Shown: positions 1 to 8,367, counted from the stretch's first letter. The stretch is 64,000 nt of DNA from Empedobacter stercoris (GCF_025244765.1 NZ_CP104209.1:2176501-2240500), one strand, 5' to 3'. Program-made: numbers and translations. The notes: a model not told the origin generated them from the letters alone.

Positions 1-1
1 T

Positions 2-235
2 GATAAAATTAATAGTTGGGTACGTCATTTTATTTACCGCATGATTTTGAGAAATGTGAAAGAAGTAGAAAGTTTGATTAGTAATACAGTCGATAAATGG
101 GAAGGAAAAGAACTGAGCGAAAAGTTAGAATTGGAAGTTGGTAAAGACTTACAATTTATTCGGATAAATGGTACGCTTGTCGGAGGGCTTGTTGGTTTGA
201 TTATTTATACTATTACACAATTGGTTTTCCATTAA
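2..235 (+). CDS. DUF445 family membrane protein, C-terminal part (cut by window edge)
   Basis: The reading frame is open from base 2 and ends at 235, so only the last 77 residues are present; an internal ATG at 41 is not the true start. The tail carries the family's typical ending: a helical stretch with VEPSLISNTV-like spacing, then LSEKLELEVGKDLQF, and a glycine-rich final membrane helix (GTLVGGLVGLIIY). DUF445 proteins are membrane-anchored and of unknown function. The family call rests on recollection of this conserved C-terminus; the missing N-terminus lies upstream of the window. Confidence 0.75.
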   Translation, partial: DKINSWVRHFIYRMILRNVKEVESLISNTVDKWEGKELSEKLELEVGKDLQFIRINGTLVGGLVGLIIYTITQLVFH

Positions 236-240
236 AATAC

Positions 241-268
241 AAAAGCTCGAGAATTTCTCGAGCTTTTT
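241..268. terminator. Bidirectional Rho-independent terminator
   Basis: Perfect 11-bp stem AAAAGCTCGAG/CTCGAGCTTTT with A and T tracts on either side, between the convergent DUF445 gene and ecotin gene. Confidence 0.85.
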
Positions 269-287
269 CAATTTAAAATCTGTAATA

Positions 288-758
288 TTATTTTACCAAG
301 TTAAGTTTTTCATCAGCTTTCCAAATTCTATATTCTAACGTATAACCTTTCGGTACATAAACTACAATTGGCAATTTGCTGTTGTAACGTGTTTGTAAAG
401 ACTGAGCGTAGATTGTTTTCTCTACAGATTGATTATCTGGACACATCATCATAGTTCCTCCGACATTCCCATTCGATTCGAAATTAATGTAATTATATCC
501 CCATCCTTCTACTGTTTTCTGATCAAAATTTCCACTTAAGAAAAAACGATTGCACGAATCAACCATTACTTTTTTACCAGCAAAAATTTCAACCGAATAA
601 TTTTCTTCGTTCGTTTGAGGTTGAAGAACGATAATTTTTTGTTCGTAACCTTCTTTTGCTTCTGGGTACATCGAATAATCCATTTTATTATTTTTTTGTG
701 CAAATGATACCATAACCATTAATATTGCTAAAATGCTAAATACTTTTCTAAATTTCAT
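288..758 (-). CDS. eco: Ecotin, periplasmic serine protease inhibitor
   Basis: Ecotin is a secreted dimeric inhibitor of chymotrypsin-fold serine proteases, acting in the periplasm. The 156-residue product has a signal peptide (KVFSILAILMVMVSFAQ), the reactive-loop region GGTMMMCPD that matches the STMMACPD loop of E. coli ecotin (Met at P1), a second cysteine in VDSCNRFF for the family's single disulfide, and the strongly conserved RYNSKLPIVVYVPKGY...YRIWKADEKL ending. Length is that of the family. It stands alone, with a terminator downstream shared with the convergent gene. ATG start at 758 places the signal peptide at the N-terminus. Confidence 0.93.
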   Translation of the reverse strand: MKFRKVFSILAILMVMVSFAQKNNKMDYSMYPEAKEGYEQKIIVLQPQTNEENYSVEIFAGKKVMVDSCNRFFLSGNFDQKTVEGWGYNYINFESNGNVGGTMMMCPDNQSVEKTIYAQSLQTRYNSKLPIVVYVPKGYTLEYRIWKADEKLNLVK

Positions 759-843
759 CTTAAATTTATTTTTTGTTTTCTACTTGTAAGATGATCTAAG
801 AGGAGAAAAGGTTGTGTGATGTAGTGTTAAATATTTGTAAAAT

Positions 844-875
844 AAAAAAAGACAATCGTAATGATTGTCTTTTTT
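844..875 (-). terminator. Terminator of tRNA-Asn
   Basis: Stem GACAATC(A)/GATTGTC with flanking A7 and T6 runs directly after the tRNA 3' end on the minus strand. The same sequence occurs in inverse orientation at 8595-8626. Confidence 0.85.
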
Positions 876-876
876 G

Positions 877-950
877 CTCCTCCTCTTGGGCTCGAACCAA
901 GGACCCTCTGATTAACAGTCAGATGCTCTAACCAACTGAGCTAAGGAGGA
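877..950 (-). tRNA. tRNA-Asn (anticodon GTT)
   Basis: 74-nt cloverleaf read on the minus strand: acceptor TCCTCCT/AGGAGGA with discriminator G, D-arm GCTC...GAGC, anticodon arm TCTGA-CTGTTAA-TCAGA, T-arm CTTGG-TTCGAGC-CCAAG. CCA is not encoded. It is identical to the two copies at 8388 and 8520. Confidence 0.97.
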
Positions 951-973
951 GTATCGTTATCGATATTGTGATG

Positions 974-1004
974 CAAATATAGAGCAAATTTTATTACTTC
1001 CAAA
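974..1004 (-). promoter_or_regulatory. Promoter of tRNA-Asn (Bacteroidota type)
   Basis: On the minus strand TTTG, 19 nt, then TATATTTG, exactly the Bacteroidota -33/-7 pattern (TTTG...TAnnTTTG), ending 23 nt before the tRNA. The same spacing is seen upstream of two other tRNA units in the window. Confidence 0.8.
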
Positions 1005-1087
1005 TCTTAAAACTATTTTTTTTTGCGCTGAAAGTCGCTAAAACAAACAACTCTTTGAAAATGAATTAGAAATAATTTTATTCAACG

Positions 1088-1762
1088 TTATTTGTAATGA
1101 TAAAATATCCCTTGTTGGGTTGCTGTCCACAAAGGAGCTTTTTTATTTGCCGCTTTTAAGGCACTTGACGCCCAAGTATTGCACGTAAAAAATAAGCTAT
1201 AACTTCCTTTCGCTTCATAAAACGCATCACGCTCTCCATAAACTGCATCTGTTTCAACCAATTCTACTTTAGAATTTTGATCCAAATCAAATGAATTTTT
1301 AATATATACGATCAGATTTTGATACTCTTCTAAACTCAAAGAGATTCTTTTGCAATCTTCGCCAATTGTCATATTATCATAAAAAGTAGTGTGCATCGCT
1401 GAATCTCCTAACCAAAAAGCAGCATTAAAAGCTGTTGTAAATTTAAGATCTTTCCATTCTGGCGTATCCAAATAAAAACCTTTATCTCCCCAACCAAAAG
1501 CAATGTATTTATATTCTTTCTTCGATTTTGTATCGGAAAATGGTACGAAAAATGACCAATCAATTGCTTCAGATTTCACAGGAACCACAATATCTGTATG
1601 TACACCATTTGTTAAAATATAAGCCGTTATTTGATCTGTTGATTTCTGTTTTTCCTTGTGCACAGGAATTAACGGTAACAAAACCACTGCAAGCAAGTAT
1701 ACCATAACAAGTAATACTAAAGTAGCTAAGGATTTTAGTAGTATTCGTAAGATTTTTTTCAT
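1088..1762 (-). CDS. DUF2459 (TIGR02117) family membrane-anchored protein
   Basis: Product of 224 residues with an N-terminal membrane segment (about residues 8-32) and a soluble domain beginning ITAYILTNGVHTDIVVPV. That stretch, IAFGWGDKGFYLDTPEW and TTAFNAAFWLGDSAMHTTFY are hallmarks of the DUF2459/TIGR02117 family, whose function is unknown (some relatives sit near urease genes). ATG start at 1762. No linked gene suggests a role here. Confidence 0.82.
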   Translation of the reverse strand: MKKILRILLKSLATLVLLVMVYLLAVVLLPLIPVHKEKQKSTDQITAYILTNGVHTDIVVPVKSEAIDWSFFVPFSDTKSKKEYKYIAFGWGDKGFYLDTPEWKDLKFTTAFNAAFWLGDSAMHTTFYDNMTIGEDCKRISLSLEEYQNLIVYIKNSFDLDQNSKVELVETDAVYGERDAFYEAKGSYSLFFTCNTWASSALKAANKKAPLWTATQQGIFYHYK

Positions 1763-1864
1763 CGTAATGGATTAATTAGCTAAAATAAAGAAAATCGCGA
1801 AAAGCTTTTGTTAATTAGTTCTCTATTTTTTTTAGTATATTTAATTCACTTTTCATTAATACAA

Positions 1865-2593
1865 ATGAAATACTTACTATTGCTCTTTATTCCTTTCATG
1901 ACTTTTGCTCAAGAAAAATTCAAGGTCGAATATGAAATTAGAAATTTTGTAACCATTTCAAATACATCACCCGAAAAGGCAAAACAATTAGAAGAAGCTT
2001 ATTCAAAACCTAAATTCTATGAATTATTTGTTGATAAAGATAAATGTTTATCCAAAGAACTTCAACGAATTGATAATTCTCAGGGAAGTAGAATGACTAT
2101 ATTTACCGTTGAAGGAGATGTAGTTGACAAACAAACATATTTAGATTTTAATTCTAACGAAAAAATCATTGAAAAAAGCGTTGATGGAAAAGCTTATTTG
2201 GTTAGTGATATAATCGAAAATAATGATTGGAAACTTACAAAAGAGACTAAAATTATTAATGGTTATAAAGTAAGAAAAGCTATCTTAAACAACGATATTC
2301 ATCTTGTAGAAGCTCGGTTTGCAAAGGATATTAAAAGTAAATGTGGACCTAATAAATATAATAATTTACCAGGTTTAATTTTAGAAGTAAAATCTACAGT
2401 TATAGAAAAACCAACAACTTTTACAACGATAAGATTAGAATCTATCAAACTTGACAATAAAATATTAATTCAGAAACCGAGTAAAGGGGTTCAAATGAAT
2501 GATGTGGGATTCAAAGTTTTTATCGGTGATTATTACAGAAAAATTGATGAAAAGTTTAAAGAATCTCAAAAACAAGGTGTTGACAAAACTTAA
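1865..2593 (+). CDS. GLPGLI family exported protein
   Basis: The frame opens further upstream at a TTG (1808), but the ATG at 1865 gives a clean signal peptide, MKYLLLLFIPFMTFAQ, and a 242-residue product. The motif NNLPGLILEV at about residue 178, after a CGP, is the defining GLPGLI motif (TIGR01200), a family found in Bacteroidota and of unknown function; members resemble periplasmic TonB-system-associated proteins. Convergent with RNase G across a shared terminator. Confidence 0.88.
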   Translation: MKYLLLLFIPFMTFAQEKFKVEYEIRNFVTISNTSPEKAKQLEEAYSKPKFYELFVDKDKCLSKELQRIDNSQGSRMTIFTVEGDVVDKQTYLDFNSNEKIIEKSVDGKAYLVSDIIENNDWKLTKETKIINGYKVRKAILNNDIHLVEARFAKDIKSKCGPNKYNNLPGLILEVKSTVIEKPTTFTTIRLESIKLDNKILIQKPSKGVQMNDVGFKVFIGDYYRKIDEKFKESQKQGVDKT

Positions 2594-2622
2594 AAAAACC
2601 TGCTCTATTGAGCAGGTTTTTT
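2592..2622. terminator. Bidirectional terminator
   Basis: AACCTGCTC/GAGCAGGTT stem with loop TATT and A/T tracts both sides, between convergent genes. Confidence 0.85.
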
Positions 2623-2623
2623 A

Positions 2624-4195
2624 TTAATTTGATTCGTTGTAAAGTGTATTATGATCTTTATCCAAGAAGTTAAATTGTAAGTATTTGTACGCATCTCTTG
2701 GCACAATCTTAATCCACTTTTTATGCTTAAAAAACCATTTCATCTGAATGCTTGGCAATCCATGTTGTAAATAAGCCGCTACGAAAGGATGCACATGCAA
2801 TGACATTTTTCGTAAATCCTTATCTTTTCTGTCAAGGATATTCAAGAGCACTTGTTCAATTTTATCAATTGTAACGATAGGTGCTTCTACTTCATTCGAT
2901 TCTTGGTTCGGATTTTCTTCAGTCGTTATAAAATTCACCTCTGGGCGAACTCGTTGTCTTGTGATCTGAATCAATCCAAATTTACTTGGTGGCAAAATCT
3001 TATGTTTTGCTTTTTCTTTCGACATTTCAGCTCTCAGATGCTCAAACAATTCTTTTTTATGTTCTGCATCAGTCATGTCTATAAAATCGACCACAACAAT
3101 TCCTCCCATATCGCGTAAGCGTAACTGACGTGCAATTTCAGAAGCAGCAATTTTGTTTACGGCAAAAGCTGAATCTTCTTGATTTTTAGAGTTACGAGAA
3201 ATATTTCCCGAGTTTACATCAATTACGTGTAACGCTTCTGTGTGTTCAATCACGAGGTAAGCACCTTTAGATTGAGGAATAGTTACCGTTTTACCAAAAG
3301 CTTGTTTGATTTGTCTTTCGACATTAAACTTTTCGAAAATTGGAACAAAAGGATCTTCATATTCTTTCACCAAATTTACTTTATCTGGTGCTATGACTTC
3401 CAAATACTCGCGCATTTCGTCAGCTAATTCAGCATCATCAACAGAAATTTTAACAAAATCATCGTTAAAATTATCTCTCAAGATAGAGGAAGCCCTGTCC
3501 ATTTCACTAAGAATTTTAGAAGGAGCTTTCTTTTTCTGAAGATTTTTGAAAACTTGTGTCCATTTGTTCAATAAATAAGCCAAGTCTGCTTGTAATTCTT
3601 CAGCATTTTTATCTTCAGCAACAGTTCTGATGATCACTCCGAAGCCTTCGGGTGTTAAACCTTCTAAAATTTTGATTAAACGATCGCGCTCTGGTTTTTG
3701 TTTGATTTTTTGTGAAATCGAAACACGTTCCGAGAAAGGAACTAAAACTAAATAACGACCAGCAATTGAAATTTCAGAAGTAATTCTTGGTCCTTTCGTA
3801 TGGATTGGTTCTTTTGTAATTTGAACTAAAACGGAATCACCTGGTGCAAAGATTTCTGTAATCAGACCATCTTTGTCAATTGGTTTTTCCATACGGAAGT
3901 TTTTCAATTTTTCGGTTTTGTACGTTCCATTTGCTACAATTTTGTTGTAAGCATTTGACGAACGTATTTGTGGACCTAAGTCATGATAATGTAAAAATGC
4001 ATCTTTCGAATAACCAATGTCAACAAAGGTTGCATTTAAACTGGGAGCTAATTTTTTGATTTTACCCAAGTAAATGTCGCCAACTGCAAAGCCATCATTT
4101 GCAGTGTCTTGATGAAATTCCATCAAGCGACCTTCATCTAAAACTGCGATGCGTACTTGATCAGCTAAGGCTGAAATCACTAATTCTTTACTCAT
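2624..4195 (-). CDS. rng: Ribonuclease G/E family endoribonuclease
   Basis: Endonuclease for single-stranded RNA (rRNA maturation and mRNA decay in the RNase E/G family), cytoplasmic. The 523-residue protein has an N-terminal S1 domain (about 36-110, AVGDIYLGKIKKLAPSLNATFVDIG) and the catalytic core with the two metal-binding aspartates in HVIDVNSGN (about residue 326) and VVVDFIDM (about 368). After RQRVRPEV, where relatives have the CPxC zinc-link cysteines, this protein reads NFITTEENPNQ and has no cysteine. ATG at 4195 is preferred to the TTG one codon earlier. It follows HU and a tiny basic protein on the same strand. Confidence 0.93.
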   Translation of the reverse strand: MSKELVISALADQVRIAVLDEGRLMEFHQDTANDGFAVGDIYLGKIKKLAPSLNATFVDIGYSKDAFLHYHDLGPQIRSSNAYNKIVANGTYKTEKLKNFRMEKPIDKDGLITEIFAPGDSVLVQITKEPIHTKGPRITSEISIAGRYLVLVPFSERVSISQKIKQKPERDRLIKILEGLTPEGFGVIIRTVAEDKNAEELQADLAYLLNKWTQVFKNLQKKKAPSKILSEMDRASSILRDNFNDDFVKISVDDAELADEMREYLEVIAPDKVNLVKEYEDPFVPIFEKFNVERQIKQAFGKTVTIPQSKGAYLVIEHTEALHVIDVNSGNISRNSKNQEDSAFAVNKIAASEIARQLRLRDMGGIVVVDFIDMTDAEHKKELFEHLRAEMSKEKAKHKILPPSKFGLIQITRQRVRPEVNFITTEENPNQESNEVEAPIVTIDKIEQVLLNILDRKDKDLRKMSLHVHPFVAAYLQHGLPSIQMKWFFKHKKWIKIVPRDAYKYLQFNFLDKDHNTLYNESN

Positions 4196-4222
4196 CAAAA
4201 AATTATGTTTTTAAAAATGATA

Positions 4223-4256
4223 AAAGCACTTTCCAAAATTTCCATTGAAAAGTGCT
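4223..4256 (-). terminator. Terminator after the HU / small basic protein unit
   Basis: AGCACTTT/AAAGTGCT stem with an adenine run on the plus strand, giving a U-tract on the minus strand, placed between the 30-residue gene and rng. Confidence 0.6.
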
Positions 4257-4297
4257 ATCTTGTAAAAAGACTAAAATTATTAATAGCGAGCTACTAA

Positions 4298-4390
4298 TTA
4301 TTTTTTCTTTTTGTGTCTGTTAAGACGACGACGTTTTTTGCGTTTGTGCGTCGCTACCTTATGTCTTTTACGTTTTTTTCCGCTTGGCAT
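4298..4390 (-). CDS. 30-residue highly basic protein, AURKAIP1/COX24-like, probably ribosome-associated
   Basis: Short ORF of 30 codons beginning MPSGKKRKRHKV and ending KRRRLNRHKKKK; 19 of 30 residues are Lys, Arg or His. The C-terminal pattern KRKKRRRxNRHKKKK resembles the COX24/AURKAIP1 (mS38-type) domain that annotators assign to tiny Bacteroidota proteins, which suggests an RNA- or ribosome-binding role. Its place between hupB-like and rng genes on the same strand is typical for the group. The Bacteroidota ribosome is reported to carry an extra small protein (bL38); I cannot tell whether this is that protein. Confidence 0.8.
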   Translation of the reverse strand: MPSGKKRKRHKVATHKRKKRRRLNRHKKKK

Positions 4391-4408
4391 GATACAATTA
4401 TTTTATTG

Positions 4409-4705
4409 TTATTTGATTACGTTTGCTTCACTAGTCTTTACATCTTCGATGAAAGTCTTAGCTGGTTTGAATGTAGGAACGTTGTGAGCTGGAATAATAA
4501 TAGACGTACCTTTTGTGATATTTCTACCTGTTTTTTCTGCTCTAGTTTTAATAGTAAAAGATCCAAATCCTCTTAAGTATACATTTTCTCCTTCTACTAA
4601 TGATTTAATCACCTCCTCCATAAACGATTCTACCACTCTTTGAGTATCGCTCTTTTCAAGTCCTAATTTACTTGAAATGTTATTTACTATTTCTGCCTTT
4701 GTCAT
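4409..4705 (-). CDS. HU-family DNA-binding protein
   Basis: Histone-like dimeric DNA-bending protein of the nucleoid. The ATG at 4705 gives a 98-residue protein starting MTKAEIVNNISSKLGL, the standard HU N-terminus; an upstream extension in the same frame has no support. The DNA-binding arm region VYLRGFGSFTIKTRAEKTGRNITKGTSIIIPAHNVPTFKP carries the HU/IHF signature (GFGSF and RxGRNP-like segment, here GRNIT). It lies 18 bases upstream of the small basic protein gene and is probably co-transcribed with it. Divergent from mutY. Confidence 0.93.
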   Translation of the reverse strand: MTKAEIVNNISSKLGLEKSDTQRVVESFMEEVIKSLVEGENVYLRGFGSFTIKTRAEKTGRNITKGTSIIIPAHNVPTFKPAKTFIEDVKTSEANVIK

Positions 4706-4788
4706 AATTCCTCTTATTATTCTTAAATTTGAAAGCGGGTGCAAATATAACGAATGTATCTCAACAAAAAAACATTTTAATAGTTTTT

Positions 4789-5829
4789 ATGAACTTCAAC
4801 TATCTGATTTTGTCATATTTTGACAAAAATAAACGAGATTTACCATGGCGTCATACAAAAGACCCTTTTCGCATTTGGTTATCGGAAATAATTCTCCAAC
4901 AAACAAGGGTTGACCAAGGTATGAAATTTTACAATAATTTCATACAAGAATTTGATACAATTTTTGATTTAGCAAATGCAGAGGAGCAAAAAGTCCTAAA
5001 ACTCTGGCAAGGATTAGGTTACTATTCGCGTGCAAGAAATTTACATTACACTTCGAAAGTGATTTCTGATGAATTAAATGGACATTTTCCTACAAATTTT
5101 AACGATTTAAAAAAACTAAAAGGAATTGGAGATTATACAGCAGCTGCTATTTCATCAATTGTTTACAATGAAGCTGTCCCTGCAGTAGATGGTAATATGT
5201 TTCGTGTTTTTGCTCGATATTTTAATATTGAGGATGATATAAGCTCACCTAAAACCAAGAAAATATTTTGGGATTTAGGTTTAGAAATCATTGATAAAAA
5301 ACGTCCAGGAGATTTTAATCAAGCCGTAATGGATCTTGGCGCAACGATTTGTACGCCTAAACAACCAAAGTGTGAAATTTGCCCTTTAAACGAATCGTGC
5401 GAAGCTCTTCGGTTGAATAAAGTGACCGAACTTCCTGTAAAGTTAAAAAAGACAAAAGTGTCGAATCGTTTTTTACATTTTATCATTATCGAAAATGAAT
5501 CAACAATTGCTTTTTCAAAACGAACGGGTAATGATGTTTGGAAAAATTTATTCACTTTTCCTAAAATTGAAACTGAAACTGATTTATTGGATAAAGGTTG
5601 GATTTTAGATCAAAATCTTGAAAATAAACTAACTTTCATAGACGAAGAAAAACATGTTTTATCCCATCAAAATTTATTTATAAAATATTGGAAATTAAAT
5701 GTATCTTTAAATGAAATAACAAAAATGAAAGCAGAAAATAATTTTGAAATGATTTCTCTAAATGATCTCGAAGATTATCCGCTTCCAAAACCAATAGAAA
5801 AATTTATAAATAAACATTATTTGGATTAA
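4789..5829 (+). CDS. mutY: A/G-specific adenine DNA glycosylase MutY
   Basis: Removes adenine mispaired with 8-oxoguanine in base excision repair. From the ATG at 4789 (346 residues) the protein shows LSEIILQQTRV with the catalytic Glu33, the helix-hairpin-helix LKGIGDYTAAAISSI, the catalytic-Asp region AVDGNMFRV, a [4Fe-4S] loop with Cys188, 195, 198 and 204 (C-x6-C-x2-C-x5-C), and a C-terminal NUDIX-like 8-oxoG recognition domain. A 20-codon upstream extension to 4729 is not needed. Followed by ssb and gldD, a conserved flavobacterial order. Confidence 0.95.
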   Translation: MNFNYLILSYFDKNKRDLPWRHTKDPFRIWLSEIILQQTRVDQGMKFYNNFIQEFDTIFDLANAEEQKVLKLWQGLGYYSRARNLHYTSKVISDELNGHFPTNFNDLKKLKGIGDYTAAAISSIVYNEAVPAVDGNMFRVFARYFNIEDDISSPKTKKIFWDLGLEIIDKKRPGDFNQAVMDLGATICTPKQPKCEICPLNESCEALRLNKVTELPVKLKKTKVSNRFLHFIIIENESTIAFSKRTGNDVWKNLFTFPKIETETDLLDKGWILDQNLENKLTFIDEEKHVLSHQNLFIKYWKLNVSLNEITKMKAENNFEMISLNDLEDYPLPKPIEKFINKHYLD

Positions 5830-5864
5830 CTTTGTATGTTACAGGCCACTAAAAATCTATAGCT

Positions 5865-6314
5865 ATGAATGGAACAACGAATAAAGTACTTTTGATTGGG
5901 AATTTAGGTGATGATGTAAAATTGCATCATTTTGATGAACAAAATTGCATTGGACGATTTCCTATTGCCACAACAGAATCGTACATTTCGAGGACAGGAG
6001 AACGTATTACTGAAACAGAATGGCACAATATTGTGACACGAAATAAGTTGGCAGAATTATGTGATCGTTATCTAAAAAAAGGAGATAAAGTTTTTGTTGA
6101 AGGACGTATCAAAACTCGTAAATGGGACGATAATGGACAAATGCGTTATACAACAGAAATTGTTGCCAACTCTATCGAATTTTTAACACCAAAAATTGAT
6201 CATGAGCAACGACAAGCAATGCAAAACGAACAAAACAAAGTTCAGAAAACACAAGAAAATACAACAATTGAACCTCCTTTTATCGATGAAGGAGAGGACG
6301 ATTTGCCTTTTTAG
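5865..6314 (+). CDS. ssb: Single-stranded DNA-binding protein
   Basis: Binds single-stranded DNA in replication and repair. The 149-residue protein has the OB fold (NKVLLIGNLGDDVKLHHFDEQNCIGRFPIATTE, EWHNIVTRNKLAELCDRYLKKGDKVFVEGRIKTRKW) and an acidic tail ending DDLPF, the docking peptide for SSB partner proteins. Starts 35 bases after mutY. It diverges somewhat from typical primary SSB (KLHHFDEQNCIG), as usual for the mutY-linked copy in flavobacteria, so a second ssb may exist elsewhere. Confidence 0.94.
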   Translation: MNGTTNKVLLIGNLGDDVKLHHFDEQNCIGRFPIATTESYISRTGERITETEWHNIVTRNKLAELCDRYLKKGDKVFVEGRIKTRKWDDNGQMRYTTEIVANSIEFLTPKIDHEQRQAMQNEQNKVQKTQENTTIEPPFIDEGEDDLPF

Positions 6315-6365
6315 AAATTAAATTATTAAATGAATTTTACAAAATCTAACGTTTTACGTTATACC

Positions 6366-6938
6366 ATGAATTTTAAAACTATAATAGCATTATGTAGTAG
6401 TGCTATTTTTTTTGTGTCATGTAATAAAAGCGAGGATATCGCCAAGCCTTTGGGACAAGTTCGTCTTGAATATCCTAAGCAAACTTACCTTACATTTAAA
6501 GAAAATGTTCCTTATACATTTCAATATTCTAATTTTGGGAAAATTATAGAAGGGAAAAAAACAAACTCTTTTAATATTGTTTATCCAAGCATGAAAGCAA
6601 CGATTTACTTAACTTATTTTCCAGTTCAATCACCTCAAGATTTAATCATTCAAATTAAAGAAAGTGAAAGCTTTGTACAAGAACAGACGGTTAAAGCCAG
6701 CTTTATTTCGCCACAAGAATTTTCTTTTCCAGAAAGAAAGGTTTTTGGTACTATGTATGAGTTAGGAGGAGAATCCGCAATTAACATTCAATTTCATGCA
6801 ACCGATAGCCTCAAGAATTTTTTGGCAGGTTCGGTATATTTCAAAACTCAACCAAAGCCAGATTCATTAGCTCCTGCAGTTGATTACATCAAGAAAGATG
6901 TAAAAAAATTGTTAGAAACCTTAGAATGGAAAAAATAA
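6366..6938 (+). CDS. gldD: Gliding motility lipoprotein GldD
   Basis: GldD is a cytoplasmic/outer-membrane-directed lipoprotein required for gliding and type IX secretion in flavobacteria. The ATG at 6366 gives a 190-residue protein with a lipoprotein signal (TIIALCSSAIFFVSC); an ATG at 6330 would add 12 residues. The conserved start of the mature part, AKPLGQVRLEYPKQTYLTF, and KATIYLTYFPV are GldD features. In many flavobacteria gldE lies between ssb and gldD; here ssb runs straight into gldD. Confidence 0.88.
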   Translation: MNFKTIIALCSSAIFFVSCNKSEDIAKPLGQVRLEYPKQTYLTFKENVPYTFQYSNFGKIIEGKKTNSFNIVYPSMKATIYLTYFPVQSPQDLIIQIKESESFVQEQTVKASFISPQEFSFPERKVFGTMYELGGESAINIQFHATDSLKNFLAGSVYFKTQPKPDSLAPAVDYIKKDVKKLLETLEWKK

Positions 6939-7011
6939 AATGCGTTGGTAAATAAAAACAATTAATTTTGTAGTCATTTAAAAATTAGAACATAATCAAA
7001 TTTAAAATAAT

Positions 7012-8322
7012 ATGTTAATACAGATAGCTACCTTAATGCTTAGTTTGATGCTTTTAGTAATGTTGCACGAACTTGGACATTATGTTACAGCACGATGGTT
7101 TGGCGTTCGAGTTGAACGTTTCTTTTGTTTTTTCGATGTGAAATTTGCCATTTGGAAAAAGAAAATTGGAGATACCGTTTATGGGATCGGTTGGTTACCA
7201 CTTGGAGGTTATGTAAAACTTTCGGGAATGATTGACGAGAGCATGGATTTGGAACAAATGAAACAAGAACCAAAACCCTACGAGTTCCGAGTAAAACCAG
7301 CTTGGCAACGATTAATTATTATGTTAGGTGGTATTATTGTCAATATCATTTTAGCAATGATTATTTATGCTGCACTTTTTATTTCGCAAGGAAAAAGTTT
7401 TATTGATGTAAATAAAATGCAATATGGAATTGAAGCAAATGAAACACAAACAAAATTTGGTTTACAGAAAGGTGATATTCCTGTTGGTGTAAATGGTGTA
7501 AAATATCAAGCACTAAACGAAATAGGCAAAGAAGCTTTGTTGGGAGGTGAAACTTTAGATGTAAAACGTGATGGACAAGAAGTATCATTACCAATTACAG
7601 AAGATTTTAGAACAGAAATCTTGAATGCTAAAGGAAATTTCTTTATTCCGCAAAGTCCAACTGTTGTTGATTCTATCGTGGATAATAGTGCCGCCCAAAA
7701 AGCAGGTTTATTAAAAGGTGATAAAATAATTGCAGTGGATGGGTTTACAACACCTTTATTTTCTGATTTTAAAAACAAATTGAAAGATTACAAAGGAAAA
7801 ACGATTTCTTTAAGTATCGAAAGAAAAGGTGAACCTATTGAATTGATGGTAAATGTAGATAAAGATGGTACAATCGGTTTTAATGCTTCTACTGAATATG
7901 TACAATCATTAATTTCGAGAGAAGATTATACAATAGGAGAAGGTATTGCAAAAGGAATTGTAGAGCCTTTTGAAGCAATTGCAACACAAGTACGTGGTAT
8001 TGGAACGTTATTCCAAGTAAAAGATGGTCGTAAGCAAGTTGCGGGTCCGATTGGAATGGTAAAACAAATGCCAACAGAATGGAACTGGTTATTTTTCTGG
8101 TCATTTACAGCAATGATTTCTGCTTGGTTAGCCTTTATAAACTTACTACCAATACCTGGTTTAGACGGTGGACACGCAGTTTTTGCTATCTATGAAATGG
8201 TCACTGGAAAAAAACCAAGTGAAAAAGTTTTAGAAAAAGCACAAATGATTGGTGTTGTAATTATCTTAGGATTAATGATTTTCATCTTCGGTAATGATAT
8301 TATCAATATGATTTTTCAATAA
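7012..8322 (+). CDS. rseP: Site-2 intramembrane metalloprotease RseP
   Basis: Zinc protease that cleaves anti-sigma factors or signal-peptide remnants within the membrane. The 436-residue protein has HELGH at residues 19-23 in the first membrane helix, further helices near 105-125, 365-390 and 410-432, two PDZ modules (about 130-205 and 215-285), and the third metal-ligand region NLLPIPGLDGGH near residue 380. Stand-alone gene followed by two tRNA-Asn genes, with ATG start at 7012. Confidence 0.95.
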   Translation: MLIQIATLMLSLMLLVMLHELGHYVTARWFGVRVERFFCFFDVKFAIWKKKIGDTVYGIGWLPLGGYVKLSGMIDESMDLEQMKQEPKPYEFRVKPAWQRLIIMLGGIIVNIILAMIIYAALFISQGKSFIDVNKMQYGIEANETQTKFGLQKGDIPVGVNGVKYQALNEIGKEALLGGETLDVKRDGQEVSLPITEDFRTEILNAKGNFFIPQSPTVVDSIVDNSAAQKAGLLKGDKIIAVDGFTTPLFSDFKNKLKDYKGKTISLSIERKGEPIELMVNVDKDGTIGFNASTEYVQSLISREDYTIGEGIAKGIVEPFEAIATQVRGIGTLFQVKDGRKQVAGPIGMVKQMPTEWNWLFFWSFTAMISAWLAFINLLPIPGLDGGHAVFAIYEMVTGKKPSEKVLEKAQMIGVVIILGLMIFIFGNDIINMIFQ

Positions 8323-8336
8323 AATTTAAAATATTT

Positions 8337-8367
8337 TTTGTGGGTGTAAAAAATACTATTATATTTG
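8337..8367 (+). promoter_or_regulatory. Promoter of the tRNA-Asn pair
   Basis: TTTG at 8337-8340, 19 nt, TATATTTG at 8360-8367, ending 20 nt before the first tRNA. The second tRNA has no such element in front of it, so both are probably one transcript. Confidence 0.85.

Noticed and set aside
4313-4576. Plus-strand ORF across HU and the 30-residue gene
   Set aside because: Antisense to two real genes; sequence is phenylalanine/cysteine-rich noise.
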